Part shown: piece by piece, positions 9,201 through 17,125 of the stretch | Position numbering within the stretch: position 1 is the first letter of the stretch | Layout of the letters: every line of letters begins with the position of its first letter | From: Coemansia sp. RSA 922 | Lineage: Eukaryota; Kickxellomycota; Kickxellomycetes; Kickxellales; Kickxellaceae | Assembly (NCBI GenBank): GCA_027577415.1 | Contig: JANBQS010000361.1 | Location: 1 to 20,067, forward strand | Direction of reading: 5' to 3' | Length of the DNA: 20,067 nucleotides | Notes under the pieces: generated by a model | Seen by the model: the letters and a program-made list of their open reading frames with translations, nothing else | Told to the model about the DNA's origin: nothing | The model's database searches: none | Position numbers and translations under genes: made by a program

Positions 9201-11073
9201 CGCCTACTTTTACGCCGATGCATTCAAGCTCACGCACGCCTCGGTCGACGGCATCAAGGGTCTGTCCTGCGTCGACGCCATCGACACCGAGTTGCTTTTG
9301 CCCGAGATCGCGATTGCGCTTATCAGGGCCAACGCTGGCTACAGTCCCGCGAGCAAGGAGCCGGTCAAGGCTCCAGCACGCTTCGGCGTCATTCCGTCGC
9401 AGGCTCTGCAGCGCGAGATATTCCCGTGGATCATGCCGATGCTCAGCGCCGTTCTGCAGCAGAAGAGCAACAACAGCCAAGTGCTCATGGCCACCCGGTT
9501 CCTGAGCATGCTCAAGAAGCTGCGCATGGTCTTGCTTCAGGATGTCGCCTTTTTGATGGAGGTTCCTCTGCTCAGTAGCACGTTTGCAGTCCACAGGCCG
9601 TTCGAGGGCAAGCTCTTTACCTCGCCTGCTTTTCTTGCGTACCGTGCAGAGATGCGCCAGGCGCTGGGTGCCACTGAGATCCGCGAGATGGAAGAATACT
9701 GCATCAGCACTCAGCGCTGGATCAAGGGTCGCAAGCAAGCGCTGCCCAGAGGCGACCCCAAGCGCCTCAAACCCACGACCGCCCGCATTATGCAGCCTGC
9801 GTTCTTCCCGCCTCCAAACAGCAACCGCATCATCGCTGCTAGCATGGCCATGCCGCACTCGGCCATCGCTAATGGCGCGCCAAAGGTATTGTCGGTAGCG
9901 CCATCGCTTGGCTATTCGGAGAGTGTCATTGGCAGCAAGCGCACATACGGCCCATCGCTCAACCAGGACCCCAGCAATGGCAATGACAACATGCACTTGG
10001 TGGAGACCGGCGCTGGCTCAGATGTCCCCATGCTTATCACAAAGCGTGCTCGCCACGGATATGAGGTGCCAAAGGCCATGCAGCAGACACATCACGACGA
10101 CGATGTTCTGGATGTCTTGGAAGTACCAGAGCCAGAGCACATTGTAGACGCTGGCACTGACGAACAGCCATTGGGCCACGTCACAGCTGCCATCGACGAG
10201 CTGCGCATGGAGAACGAAGATCTCCGGTACCAGATGAGCCGGATCGAGAATACTCTCACTCAGCAGCAGTCCGAGTTCCGCAGCTGGATGAGCCGGATCG
10301 AGAGAGCTATTCAAGGAAGCACCCAGGTTGCTGTACAGCCTCGCTCAGTGAGTCCCGATATCGAGTCGGCAGCCCAGTACTATCCAGGCGCGGCGGCTGT
10401 GCCAGGTCAGCCGCCTTCAGCTCACTTGCAGCACCATCACCCAGCTTACCCATCGCAAGCGCATGCTCAGCAGCAGATGTACCAGTCTCGGCAGCAAGCA
10501 CGGCCGCCGCAGTTGCCATCACAGCAGCCCCAGCGTGCCTATGCCGATGGCCGCTACCAGCAGCCAGCTACTGCCCATCGTCAGTCGTCCGAGATGCCTG
10601 CACCGCACGGAGGCGCGAGTCATTACGACGGCGGCATGTATAGAGGAAGCGGCGGTGGAGTTGCAGAGTCTCAAGCAGCATCAGCGAGCCACGGTCATTT
10701 CACGGTCCACCGGACCAAGCAAGGAGCGCCTCAGCAGCACCAACTGGCTCAGGCGCTGACTCAGGCTCAGGCCCAGGCCCAGGCGTCTATGGCTCATAGT
10801 GGTCATCCTGGAGCGACGCCCCAGATGCAGCATGTGTCGTACTCCAAGAATCCCCAACGAGTTCAACACACTCAATATGCTCAGCCGCCTGCGCCCCAGG
10901 GCTACTCGCCTCGCAGGGCGTATGCGGACCAACGTGGTGCCCCTCAGTCCCACTACCCTTCGGCGCACGCCGGCGGCGTTGACCGGGCCGATCGCTCGTG
11001 GAATGCTGGTGCTCGGCACCAGTCGGCATACTCTAGCCGGCGGGGATCTCCTGGACCTCAAGACGGGTTCTAA
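6258..11073 (+). CDS. Ndc10/Gcr1-type (recombinase-derived) DNA-binding protein, spliced
   Basis: Proposed exons are 6258-6276, 6568-8455, 8941-9008 and 9077-11073, giving 1323 residues; all junctions are GT..AG and phase-compatible. Residues about 25-100 resemble the helical core-binding domain of tyrosine recombinases (YSSRIALWIHYCNKY...). A disordered linker follows, with five pentapeptide repeats of the QPAPT type. A domain like NDC10_II begins near 562 (VLRHSNPLLCTWNALAICFF, with FRKW next) and ends near FPWIM (774-778). Inside it, KYTH (666-669) sits where the recombinase K-x-T-H-x-x-R box is expected, but the Arg is Cys and the G-R-W box reads G-S-E, so catalysis is probably lost. A basic stretch (about 875-890) could be a nuclear localisation signal. 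A coiled coil (about 1032-1066) and a Gln/His/Ala/Tyr-rich tail follow. A nuclear chromatin or transcription role is likely (inference). The start and middle exon are the weakest parts: the frame is open back to 6438, and 8455 joined to 9162 is the simpler alternative. Confidence 0.7.
6277..6567 (+). other. predicted intron 1 of the large gene
   Basis: The donor AAAG|GTAAGC follows the short exon MLYTDK. The acceptor AAATTAG|AAC at 6567 is phase-compatible and is preceded by a branch-like TACTAAA (6509-6515) and a T-rich tract. The frame stays open from 6438, so translation from that ATG cannot be excluded, but the residues it adds are Cys/Phe-rich and unlike the rest. Other in-phase acceptors are at 6414 and 6420. 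Confidence 0.45.
7809..7883 (+). repeat. 15-nt coding repeat, five units
   Basis: Five imperfect copies of CAGCCAGCACCGACT and variants encode QPAPT, QPATT, QPAPV, QPEPV and QPATT in the linker of the large gene. The Pro-rich tandem array is likely prone to length variation. Confidence 0.85.
8456..8940 (+). other. predicted intron 2 of the large gene
   Basis: The donor GACAG|GTAAGT at 8455/8456 is near perfect, and without splicing the frame stops at 8457-8459. The acceptor TTTCCCCAG at 8940 has the best pyrimidine tract in the region. Stops occur in all three frames inside. Confidence 0.6.
9009..9076 (+). other. predicted intron 3 of the large gene (tentative)
   Basis: A 68-nt candidate, CC|GTATAC to GGAAACAG. 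It is invoked because the frame encoding KYTH (9097-9108) cannot be reached from the 8455 donor through any AG between its upstream stop (9064-9066) and 9097. The donor is weak. If 8455 joins 9162 instead, this intron does not exist. Confidence 0.3.
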
Positions 11074-11205
11074 CACTGCCTCGCCACCTTTTATTTATTA
11101 TTATTACATCTTTCATTCTTTGGTAGTTTGCATGCCACATATATATATATTTTTTGCGATATTTTTTTATGGATTCAAGCCAACACTTTGCGTTTTTGAG
11201 ACACT

Positions 11206-11211
11206 TTTATT
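11206..11211 (-). terminator. poly(A) signal AATAAA of two-pass protein D
   Basis: AATAAA on the minus strand, about 24 bases past the stop of the gene at 11235. It lies in the short convergent spacer shared with the large plus-strand gene ending at 11073. Confidence 0.45.
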
Positions 11212-11234
11212 CACAGCTGCTGAAAGTTATCGAC

Positions 11235-11822
11235 CTACTGAGTGATGGGCGTGTTTAGACGGCTTCGTCCAGACTCGTTGTATGCCGGCAGAGACGGGTG
11301 AGCGCTGTGCGAGTCATGTACCGGCTGAGGAGCGTGCGGGTTTTGCGAGTTGGCAGTTGTGTCTTGGTGCTCGGCGTAGTAAGGCCCCATCTCATCGGCA
11401 AATGGGTTCTCATGATTCACTCTGTCGAGCTGTGTTCCGCCAGCCGGTCTGTGGATGTAGGCAGGACCAGCAGCGACAGTGTTCAGGTGCTGTTGACCAC
11501 TGCGTGCGCGTGTGTCGTTGCCTTTGCAGCGGAACGTAAGCCAAATAAGGGTGACGTCTACAATCAGCAATATAAACATTATCGTCGCACGCCAAGCGGC
11601 CGGTCTAGTGCCTGCCAGATGGCGCAAGCGCACAAAGTAATAGACCAGCTCCGCCGTGTATATGAAGGTCAGTGCGCTTTGGATGCCGATGGAGATGTCG
11701 AATCGCTTGCGCTTGGCGAGATTCTGCAATGCGTGGATGCGTGCACTCGCGTACCCGTGGCTCATCTGCGTACTGCGACTGGCGTTGTTGTCCGTGTGGT
11801 TTGGTGGTGGATAGTCAAACAT
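11235..11822 (-). CDS. two-pass membrane protein D with NPF and LPxY motifs
   Basis: A 195-residue protein from the ATG at 11822. The N-terminus MFDYPPP resembles the Tyr/Pro start of protein C. The basic segment AKRKRFDIS (36-44) leads into TM1 (about 43-65). A short loop with RPAAW (73-77), TM2 (about 77-97) and TFRCKGNDTRAR follow. The TM1 entry, an I/V-D in TM2 and the TFR end of TM2 match protein C (4142-4810) closely, so the two are clear paralogues now 6.4 kb apart on opposite strands. Unlike the others, D lacks the L-x-x-P motif after TM2. The tail is disordered and His/Asn/Pro-rich, not Pro/Gln-rich. It carries NPF (139-141), the classic ligand of EH-domain endocytic proteins, and LPAY (178-181), an LPxY-type WW-domain ligand. 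A role in endocytic sorting is inference. It converges with the large gene and diverges from the seven-pass gene. Confidence 0.78.
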   Translation of the reverse strand: MFDYPPPNHTDNNASRSTQMSHGYASARIHALQNLAKRKRFDISIGIQSALTFIYTAELVYYFVRLRHLAGTRPAAWRATIMFILLIVDVTLIWLTFRCKGNDTRARSGQQHLNTVAAGPAYIHRPAGGTQLDRVNHENPFADEMGPYYAEHQDTTANSQNPHAPQPVHDSHSAHPSLPAYNESGRSRLNTPITQ

Positions 11823-12685
11823 TAGATATATTTGGTGACAGGTGTTTTAGTAAATCATGATAGATAGAGTAGAATTGCTTGTAGTGCGCAACTCGAAAAT
11901 ATTGGCTGACAAAAGTACGAGCTACTAAACAAATTGGCATGGCATAGACGCCTGCTTGCCGAGAGGTGGGGCTATTTCTTGCAACAGTGGCAAGCCTACT
12001 GCTATAGTGTTTTGTTGGCGGGGAACTGAGATGGGCTATTTGCTGCTGCTTCTCCACACATGGCTACCAGAGATCGGTGAGCATAGAAGTGGCGGGGGAT
12101 AGCAAAAGCCATTGTGGCTCCCTTTTAAAGCCAAGGCAAATGGACTACGCGGTGTTATGCTTTCGCTTTCAACACGACCCTATTTCAGCACGTGTGTGCG
12201 AGTGTGTTCTTTATCACAAAACATACTCTACAATCTACCCTTGGTCAATACTTTTTGAATGAGCCAAAAGCATTGTGTTTTTTTGATTTCGGTGCTGCTT
12301 GTGCAAACGAGTTGGCTAGATTGTACAAATAGCAGACCTTTCTAGCATCATTTTCTTACTCCAAAGGCTACTTTTCCCCTTTGCCTTTGCTTCTTTTCGC
12401 GTCTTTCAAGTCTACTTACCAGCAAAGCTTTTAGTGGGCCGTGAGTAAAAGGAAAGCCAAGCCTTTTATTTTCTCTCTTTTTCCACTCTGGTATTCATTT
12501 TTTTCCTTCCTCACTCCAACTTCATCAAGAGAAATTTCATTGCATATCGAGGCTTGCTTCTTAGCTCAACACTTTATTTTACATATTTATTTTTATCATT
12601 TAATAGTTTACGTGTTTATTTATTTTGAACCTCGGCTCCGTATACTAGAGTTGTCTGTCAGCACGAAAATAACGTAGTAACAGTA
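11823..12685. other. divergent promoter region between protein D and the seven-pass gene
   Basis: About 860 bases with no supported gene. The left part is AT-rich with short random frames. 12340-12540 is strongly pyrimidine-rich on the plus strand, and 12580-12630 is T-rich, as expected upstream of the plus-strand ATG at 12686. No clear TATA box is seen. Confidence 0.4.
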
Positions 12686-13732
12686 ATGGCCAACGGTCTG
12701 TCCGGAGGAATAGGCGCCACTGTGGTAGTGGCTGTCTTTAGCTTGCTACTTATTTCAGAGTTTGCATTACTCTGCTACTGCTTCTACAAGCGCGCCTACC
12801 TTCCACTTCGGTACTGTAACCTCACTAATATGTATGTAACCTACGGCTCTATGGTTATGACATTTATTGGTTGCACATACGCTGGTGGCTATCAGAACAT
12901 ATACAAGGAGTGGGCAGTTTGCACAGTTACGTTGGGATGGATGGGAATGGCGCTTGGAGTACTCATTTTTATAGCCATGCTCCAAATGCGTATATACCAA
13001 TTTCTATTCGTATTTGTGTGGAAGCAACGAGCAGAGGGACTCTACTTTATTATTCCCACGGCTTATATCTTTTTATTGTCTACCATCTATGCCGCCATAG
13101 CCTTTATGATGCAGCCGAGTCTAGGGTTTGCCTATGACCCAGACACAAATGGCTGCTTGGCTCAGAACCCCATCTACTACACCGGCGTGGCATTAGTCGT
13201 AATCCAAGCTGGAATCACTGGTGGCTTACTTTACAAGGTGCGCAAGGCCGAGAGCTGCTTTAACGAGTTTAGAGTGTTTTCTATTATTGCTGGCGTGGCT
13301 GTATTTGCTGGCATTATCGCACTCGTGCTCCGAATTGTTGCGCAAAACACGGGCAAGCTGGTCTTGGCCGGAGTTGCAACAATTGCAGTGGTGTGCCTTT
13401 CACAGCAGGTATACTTTTGGCTAATCATGGGTCGCACTGTCTATAACTGCGTGCGCTATAGCGAAAAATTCCAGATGGATTTTGTAGAAAAGATTGATGC
13501 AAACGGACTGTCTGAAGTTTACGAAATGGCATGCAGATATCCGCTAGGCGAGATATCTCATATGAGCGATGCTGGCCGGTCACGCAATGTCAGCGCTAGG
13601 CAAAGCGGTGCTACAGCAGGAAGTCGGTTCTCGGGCAACATACCAGCACCCGAAATCGAATCGAAGCAGCACTTGCCAGCCAAACAGCCTGCACTAGAGA
13701 GCGGCGAAGCACTTAGTTACTACGGCATGTAA
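12686..13732 (+). CDS. seven-transmembrane receptor-like protein
   Basis: A 348-residue intronless protein with seven hydrophobic segments at about 8-33, 51-69, 77-100, 119-142, 162-183, 197-220 and 226-250. Their spacing is typical of G-protein-coupled receptors: N-terminus outside, basic turns inside (YKRAYLPLRY after TM1, KVRKAE after TM5). Cys79 at the start of TM3 and Cys157 in the loop before TM5 are placed like the conserved GPCR disulphide. The roughly 95-residue C-terminal tail is polar and Ser/Arg-rich, with no RGS or kinase domain. The layout resembles the membrane half of fungal 7TM-RGS proteins, without the RGS part. Ligand and signalling partner are unknown. A different seven-pass family is possible. 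Its 3' end converges on the acyl-CoA dehydrogenase gene 132 bases away. Confidence 0.7.
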   Translation: MANGLSGGIGATVVVAVFSLLLISEFALLCYCFYKRAYLPLRYCNLTNMYVTYGSMVMTFIGCTYAGGYQNIYKEWAVCTVTLGWMGMALGVLIFIAMLQMRIYQFLFVFVWKQRAEGLYFIIPTAYIFLLSTIYAAIAFMMQPSLGFAYDPDTNGCLAQNPIYYTGVALVVIQAGITGGLLYKVRKAESCFNEFRVFSIIAGVAVFAGIIALVLRIVAQNTGKLVLAGVATIAVVCLSQQVYFWLIMGRTVYNCVRYSEKFQMDFVEKIDANGLSEVYEMACRYPLGEISHMSDAGRSRNVSARQSGATAGSRFSGNIPAPEIESKQHLPAKQPALESGEALSYYGM

Positions 13733-13821
13733 GCCATAAAATAGAGGCACAAGTAGTGGCCATGTTTATTTACCACTGCCTGACGCAGTTGGGTCCAATA
13801 TTTCATGTTATACTCAATACA

Positions 13822-13827
13822 TTTATT
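13822..13827 (-). terminator. poly(A) signal AATAAA of the acyl-CoA dehydrogenase gene
   Basis: AATAAA on the minus strand about 38 bases past the stop at 13865. Confidence 0.5.
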
Positions 13828-13864
13828 CAATTCTTAATAGCAAGTGCCGCCGACAAGGTCTAAT

Positions 13865-15124
13865 CTAAAGCCCCTGCTTGGCAGTGTCAGCAATGGTACG
13901 CGAGATAATCAAGCGCTGGATCTGGGAAGTGCCCTCGTATATGGTGAAGATCTTGGCGTCCCTCATGAGCTTCTCCACGGGGTAGTCGCAGTTGAATCCA
14001 TTGCCGCCAAAGATTTGCACGGCGTCGGAGGCGCACTTGTTGGCCGTCTCAGAGGCCAGGGCCTTGGCAATTGACGCGTAGTAGGTGTTTCTCTGGTTCT
14101 GGTCGCGCAGCCAGGCCGCACGCCAGACCATCATCCGCGACGCCTCAATGTTGATGGCCATGTCAGCTAGCATAAATGCCACGGCCTGGTGCTCGATGAT
14201 CTGCTTGCCCATGGTCTTGCGCTGCAGTGCGTAGGCTGACGCCTCGTCCATGGCGCGCTGAGCCAGACCCACAGCCGCAGATGCCACCAACGGCCGCGTA
14301 ATGTCAAATGCGCCCATGGCAATCTTGAATCCTTGTCCAACCTCGCCCAGGCGGTTCTCGTCAGGTACCTCGACGTCTTCAAATGTGATACCACGGGTGT
14401 CTGAGGCGCGCTGGCCCATGTTCCACTCCTTGCGACCTACGGTGATACCCGGGCTGTTGCCATCGACGATAAAACCAGTAAATGCCTTGCCAGCGTTGGC
14501 AGCAGGGTCGGTCTTGGCCAGAAGGAAGTACCAGTTGGCCTTGCCGCCGTTAGTGATCCACATCTTTTGCCCATTGACCACCCACTTGTCGCCCTTCTTC
14601 ACCGCCGTCGTCTTAGCGCCAGCCACGTCCGAGCCTGCTCCCGGCTCAGTAACGCAGTAGGCTGCCATGAGAGGCTCCTCACTCATGCGACCCAAGTACT
14701 TTGTCTTCTGCGCGTCGTTTGCCGCCAGAATCACGGGCGCCTCGGCAAGGGTATTGGCCTCAATCGCCGTCTGAATACCTGTGCAGCCATAGGCAAGTTG
14801 CTCGGACACCAAGGCAGAGTCGAATACGCCAAAACCTAATCCTCCGTACTCTGTGGGAATGTGGCAGTTGACTAGTCCCAACTCCCAGGCTTGCTTGATG
14901 ATATCGACTGGGTACTCTCCGGTCTTGTCGTGGTGTGGTGCTGCGGGGATAATGACATCGCGGACAAACTGCCGCGCAGCTCCTTGCACCGACAGCTGGT
15001 CCTCGGATAGCTGGAACCCGAGAGCAGGCGCAGCTGCGCTGCCGCCACCGCTGCGAGCGGCTAAGGTAGTGCTAAAGGCACGAGCAGACTTGCGCAGACT
15101 AGTCAAAAGCAGTGAGCGAGTCAT
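13865..15124 (-). CDS. ACADM: medium-chain acyl-CoA dehydrogenase, mitochondrial
   Basis: A 419-residue FAD enzyme that catalyses the first step of mitochondrial beta-oxidation, making trans-2-enoyl-CoA from medium-chain acyl-CoA and passing electrons to ETF. The frame opens at a TTG (15190); the first ATG is at 15124 and starts [20 protein letters not shown], an Arg/Ser-rich amphipathic mitochondrial presequence. The mature enzyme starts near residue 35. Flavin and substrate motifs are intact: [11 protein letters not shown] (156-166), [10 protein letters not shown] (189-198), FGGNGF (372-377). The catalytic base is Glu397 in IYEGTSQ (395-401), its position in MCAD rather than in the isovaleryl or long-chain enzymes. 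Similarity to animal MCAD runs over the whole length ([36 protein letters not shown]), so the chain-length class is fairly secure. It ends KQGL, with no peroxisomal PTS1. It is the only clear metabolic enzyme here, in tandem behind gene E. Confidence 0.96.
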   Translation of the reverse strand: MTRSLLLTSLRKSARAFSTTLAARSGGGSAAAPALGFQLSEDQLSVQGAARQFVRDVIIPAAPHHDKTGEYPVDIIKQAWELGLVNCHIPTEYGGLGFGVFDSALVSEQLAYGCTGIQTAIEANTLAEAPVILAANDAQKTKYLGRMSEEPLMAAYCVTEPGAGSDVAGAKTTAVKKGDKWVVNGQKMWITNGGKANWYFLLAKTDPAANAGKAFTGFIVDGNSPGITVGRKEWNMGQRASDTRGITFEDVEVPDENRLGEVGQGFKIAMGAFDITRPLVASAAVGLAQRAMDEASAYALQRKTMGKQIIEHQAVAFMLADMAINIEASRMMVWRAAWLRDQNQRNTYYASIAKALASETANKCASDAVQIFGGNGFNCDYPVEKLMRDAKIFTIYEGTSQIQRLIISRTIADTAKQGL

Positions 15125-15341
15125 TGAGGATAAAGTTGTAAGGCGTGTGGTAGTAATAGTGGTAGTATTTGCGTTGAGAGAAGAATACAAAAAAGATAAG
15201 GAAAGGCGAGATGTCTAGCGGCGGCGAGGACAAGGAACTTCGTGCTCAGCATGTGAAATGCGTAAAGTGCACGTGTCAGGGTAAGGGCGCACATGGATGA
15301 TTTTCGGATCAAGCCAAATCGGCTAGTGTGAACTGTAAAAC

Positions 15342-15347
15342 TTTATT
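15342..15347 (-). terminator. poly(A) signal AATAAA of two-pass protein E
   Basis: AATAAA on the minus strand within an A-rich run about 50 bases past the stop at 15396. Confidence 0.45.
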
Positions 15348-15395
15348 TTTATTATTTATGTTGACATAGAAGTAGCGTAGCAAAGGTCCTGTCAT

Positions 15396-16013
15396 TTACA
15401 GCTGCGACGGGTTGACCGGCGGCTGCTGCGGCGGCTGCTGCTGCTGCATAGGCTGCGGGTACTGCTGCGGGTAGTAGTTAAAGTTGGGGTTGGGCTGCTG
15501 ACCGGGTGGTGGTGGGCCGTAGGCGGGCTGAGGATAGGGGGCTCCAGCGTAGCCTTGCTGAGGCTGCTGCCACTGGGTGCCTGGTGGTGGGTAGAAAGCG
15601 GGGGCGCCGTTGTTCGCGTAAACATATGTGACACCCTGGGTCATGAACTGGCTGGGGTCTCGCAGCTTCCTCATTGTCCGGCGGTACCTCACAATGTAGA
15701 AGATGAGAACACACAAGGAAACCAAAGCCACGCCACCACATACACCCGCCCTCCAAGTATAGAAGGTCGAGCCGTAGTAGTAATACGAGCCGTAGTAAGA
15801 AGAATAAGATGAGCGAGGGCGAGTAGCAGCCAGGTAAGCGTAGTAGCCACAGAGCGCTGCGTTGGCGAGGAAGACCAGAACGCTGAGCACTATTAGAGTG
15901 ACATACCACACCCGGGCCTTGCTGATGCGCTTTGCGGCCGCCGCATCAACCTGCTGAGGCGGTACCTGCTGAGGCGATACCTCTTTTGCCAATACCTCCT
16001 GTGACTGCGACAT
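15396..16013 (-). CDS. two-pass membrane protein E with Tyr-rich loop and Pro/Gln tail
   Basis: A 205-residue protein from the ATG at 16013. The N-terminus is Gln/Pro/Ala-rich; KRISKARVWY (28-37) leads into TM1 (about 36-58). The loop (59-86) is remarkable: about ten Tyr and nine Ser in 28 residues, with a YYYY run (77-80). TM2 is at about 87-108, followed by RYRRTMRKLRDP (109-120), which shares LRDP with protein C. The tail (121-205) is Pro/Gln/Tyr/Gly-rich, ending in a poly-Gln/Pro stretch, like low-complexity tails that bind SH3 or WW domains or phase-separate (inference). No PPxY is present. TM topology predicts the Tyr/Ser loop on the lumenal or outer side and the tail in the cytosol. 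It stands 271 bases upstream of the acyl-CoA dehydrogenase gene on the same strand. I recognise no named family. Confidence 0.78.
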   Translation of the reverse strand: MSQSQEVLAKEVSPQQVPPQQVDAAAAKRISKARVWYVTLIVLSVLVFLANAALCGYYAYLAATRPRSSYSSYYGSYYYYGSTFYTWRAGVCGGVALVSLCVLIFYIVRYRRTMRKLRDPSQFMTQGVTYVYANNGAPAFYPPPGTQWQQPQQGYAGAPYPQPAYGPPPPGQQPNPNFNYYPQQYPQPMQQQQPPQQPPVNPSQL

Positions 16014-16846
16014 GTTTTCTAGTGCGGTTATAGGAAAAACTCTAGTATGTGCGAGAGTAGCACCGAATAGAGAGTAGGACGAGACGATAAAAAGTAAAAA
16101 AAAAAGGGGGGGAGAAAACAGCCTGAGTAGGAAAAAGGAGGCGTCTCAGGGCCTGCTTACTATATACAATACCGGGTCGCTCTCATCGCGTGGGTGCATT
16201 AGTTGAAACAGTCTGCAAGTCGCTTTAGATGGACACGCCGACTGTACCACGTTTACGCAAAATCGCCCAACAGGAAATCAGCACTTGTAAGCTCGGAAGC
16301 ACTGTCGATCTCTCATGCAAACAAAGAGACAACTTGTGCTTTGTGTTTGGGACCGATTTCTTCTTTGTCTGGTCTGATTAGTATGAATTTCTAGCCGTCC
16401 ATGTTGTGTAGATCATCTCTTCTCCCCCAAGACAGCCGCAGCAAGAGTGGTAGCCCAAGTAGGGCTTGTATATGGGAAGCGATAATCAGACGCGTGCAAT
16501 TGCGCATTGGATGCGCTGACATGGCACCGTCTTTGCTGGACCACCGGTCCGAGGCAGCTGACCAACCAATTAATTTCAATAGCTAACGGTCTACTGCGGC
16601 AGTTGATTGCGCGACTCAACAATGTCGGTGACGACGTATGAGCAGCTGGGGTCTGATGACCCCTTATATTGAAGCAGTAATCGCTGGATCTGTCTATGAC
16701 TCCCCCACTTTCGTTTTTTTTTTAATACTCCACGTGTAGTTACTAATACAACGGCAGTAGAGCAGAGTGAGGGGGCATAGTCTGAATGCCCTCTTCCCCG
16801 CGCCCCCACATGCCTGTTAAGTGCTCCTGAAAAGGCCAGGTGTGTC
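16014..16846. other. upstream region of protein E, otherwise no gene
   Basis: 16083-16120 is purine-rich on the plus strand, giving a CT-rich promoter for the minus-strand gene. A TATATAG on the minus strand (16160-16166) lies about 150 bases upstream of its ATG. A small hairpin, GGGGTC-TGAT-GACCCC, is at 16648-16663. Short frames at 16203-16394 and 16391-16622 have no support. Confidence 0.4.
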
Positions 16847-17125
16847 TTACTGCGGTTCTGCCCTCATGTGAGTATATCCTAAAAAAACAACAACAAATGT
16901 GTTACTGGCTTGGACATACACTGCCAAGGCAGTGTATGTCCAAGCCCTGTGAACACGCTCCCCAGAGCGCCATGCATTAAGCAAAAAGTGTACACTAGTG
17001 TCAACACCGACACACCGACACAGCACAAGGCACCAAGTAAGAATCAGCACGCCACCTAAGAGGTATGTAAACACGATAATCCAAATGCGGCGTGATTTGA
17101 GGCTCCTTCAATGGGAGCTTTCCAT
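16847..17125 (-). pseudogene. possible relic of a two-pass membrane protein gene
   Basis: On the minus strand an ATG (17125) is followed after five codons by TGA (17110-17108), then 86 open codons to a stop at 16847. The open part reads KSRRIW, a strong hydrophobic segment (IWIIVFTYLLGGVLILTWC), a loop ending RVHRAW, and a second fairly hydrophobic segment (TALAVYVQASNTFVVVFLGY). The order of basic entry, TM, loop ending in Trp, TM is that of genes B-E. It lacks the L-x-x-P motif and the tail, and it contains a 40-base palindrome. No intact ATG opens the frame. It could be a decayed sixth paralogue, an exon of an unrecognised gene, or chance. Confidence 0.3.
16907..16946. repeat. perfect 40-bp palindrome (19-bp arms, 2-nt centre)
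   Basis: GGCTTGGACATACACTGCC (16907-16925) is followed by AA and then the exact reverse complement GGCAGTGTATGTCCAAGCC (16928-16946). The match stops abruptly on both sides. Such an arm length with almost no spacer can extrude a cruciform or, if transcribed, fold as a hairpin. Confidence 0.97.

Noticed and set aside
9142..9996. 284-codon frame antisense to the large gene
   Set aside because: It is a shadow of a codon-biased coding exon; the sense frame carries the recognisable domain.
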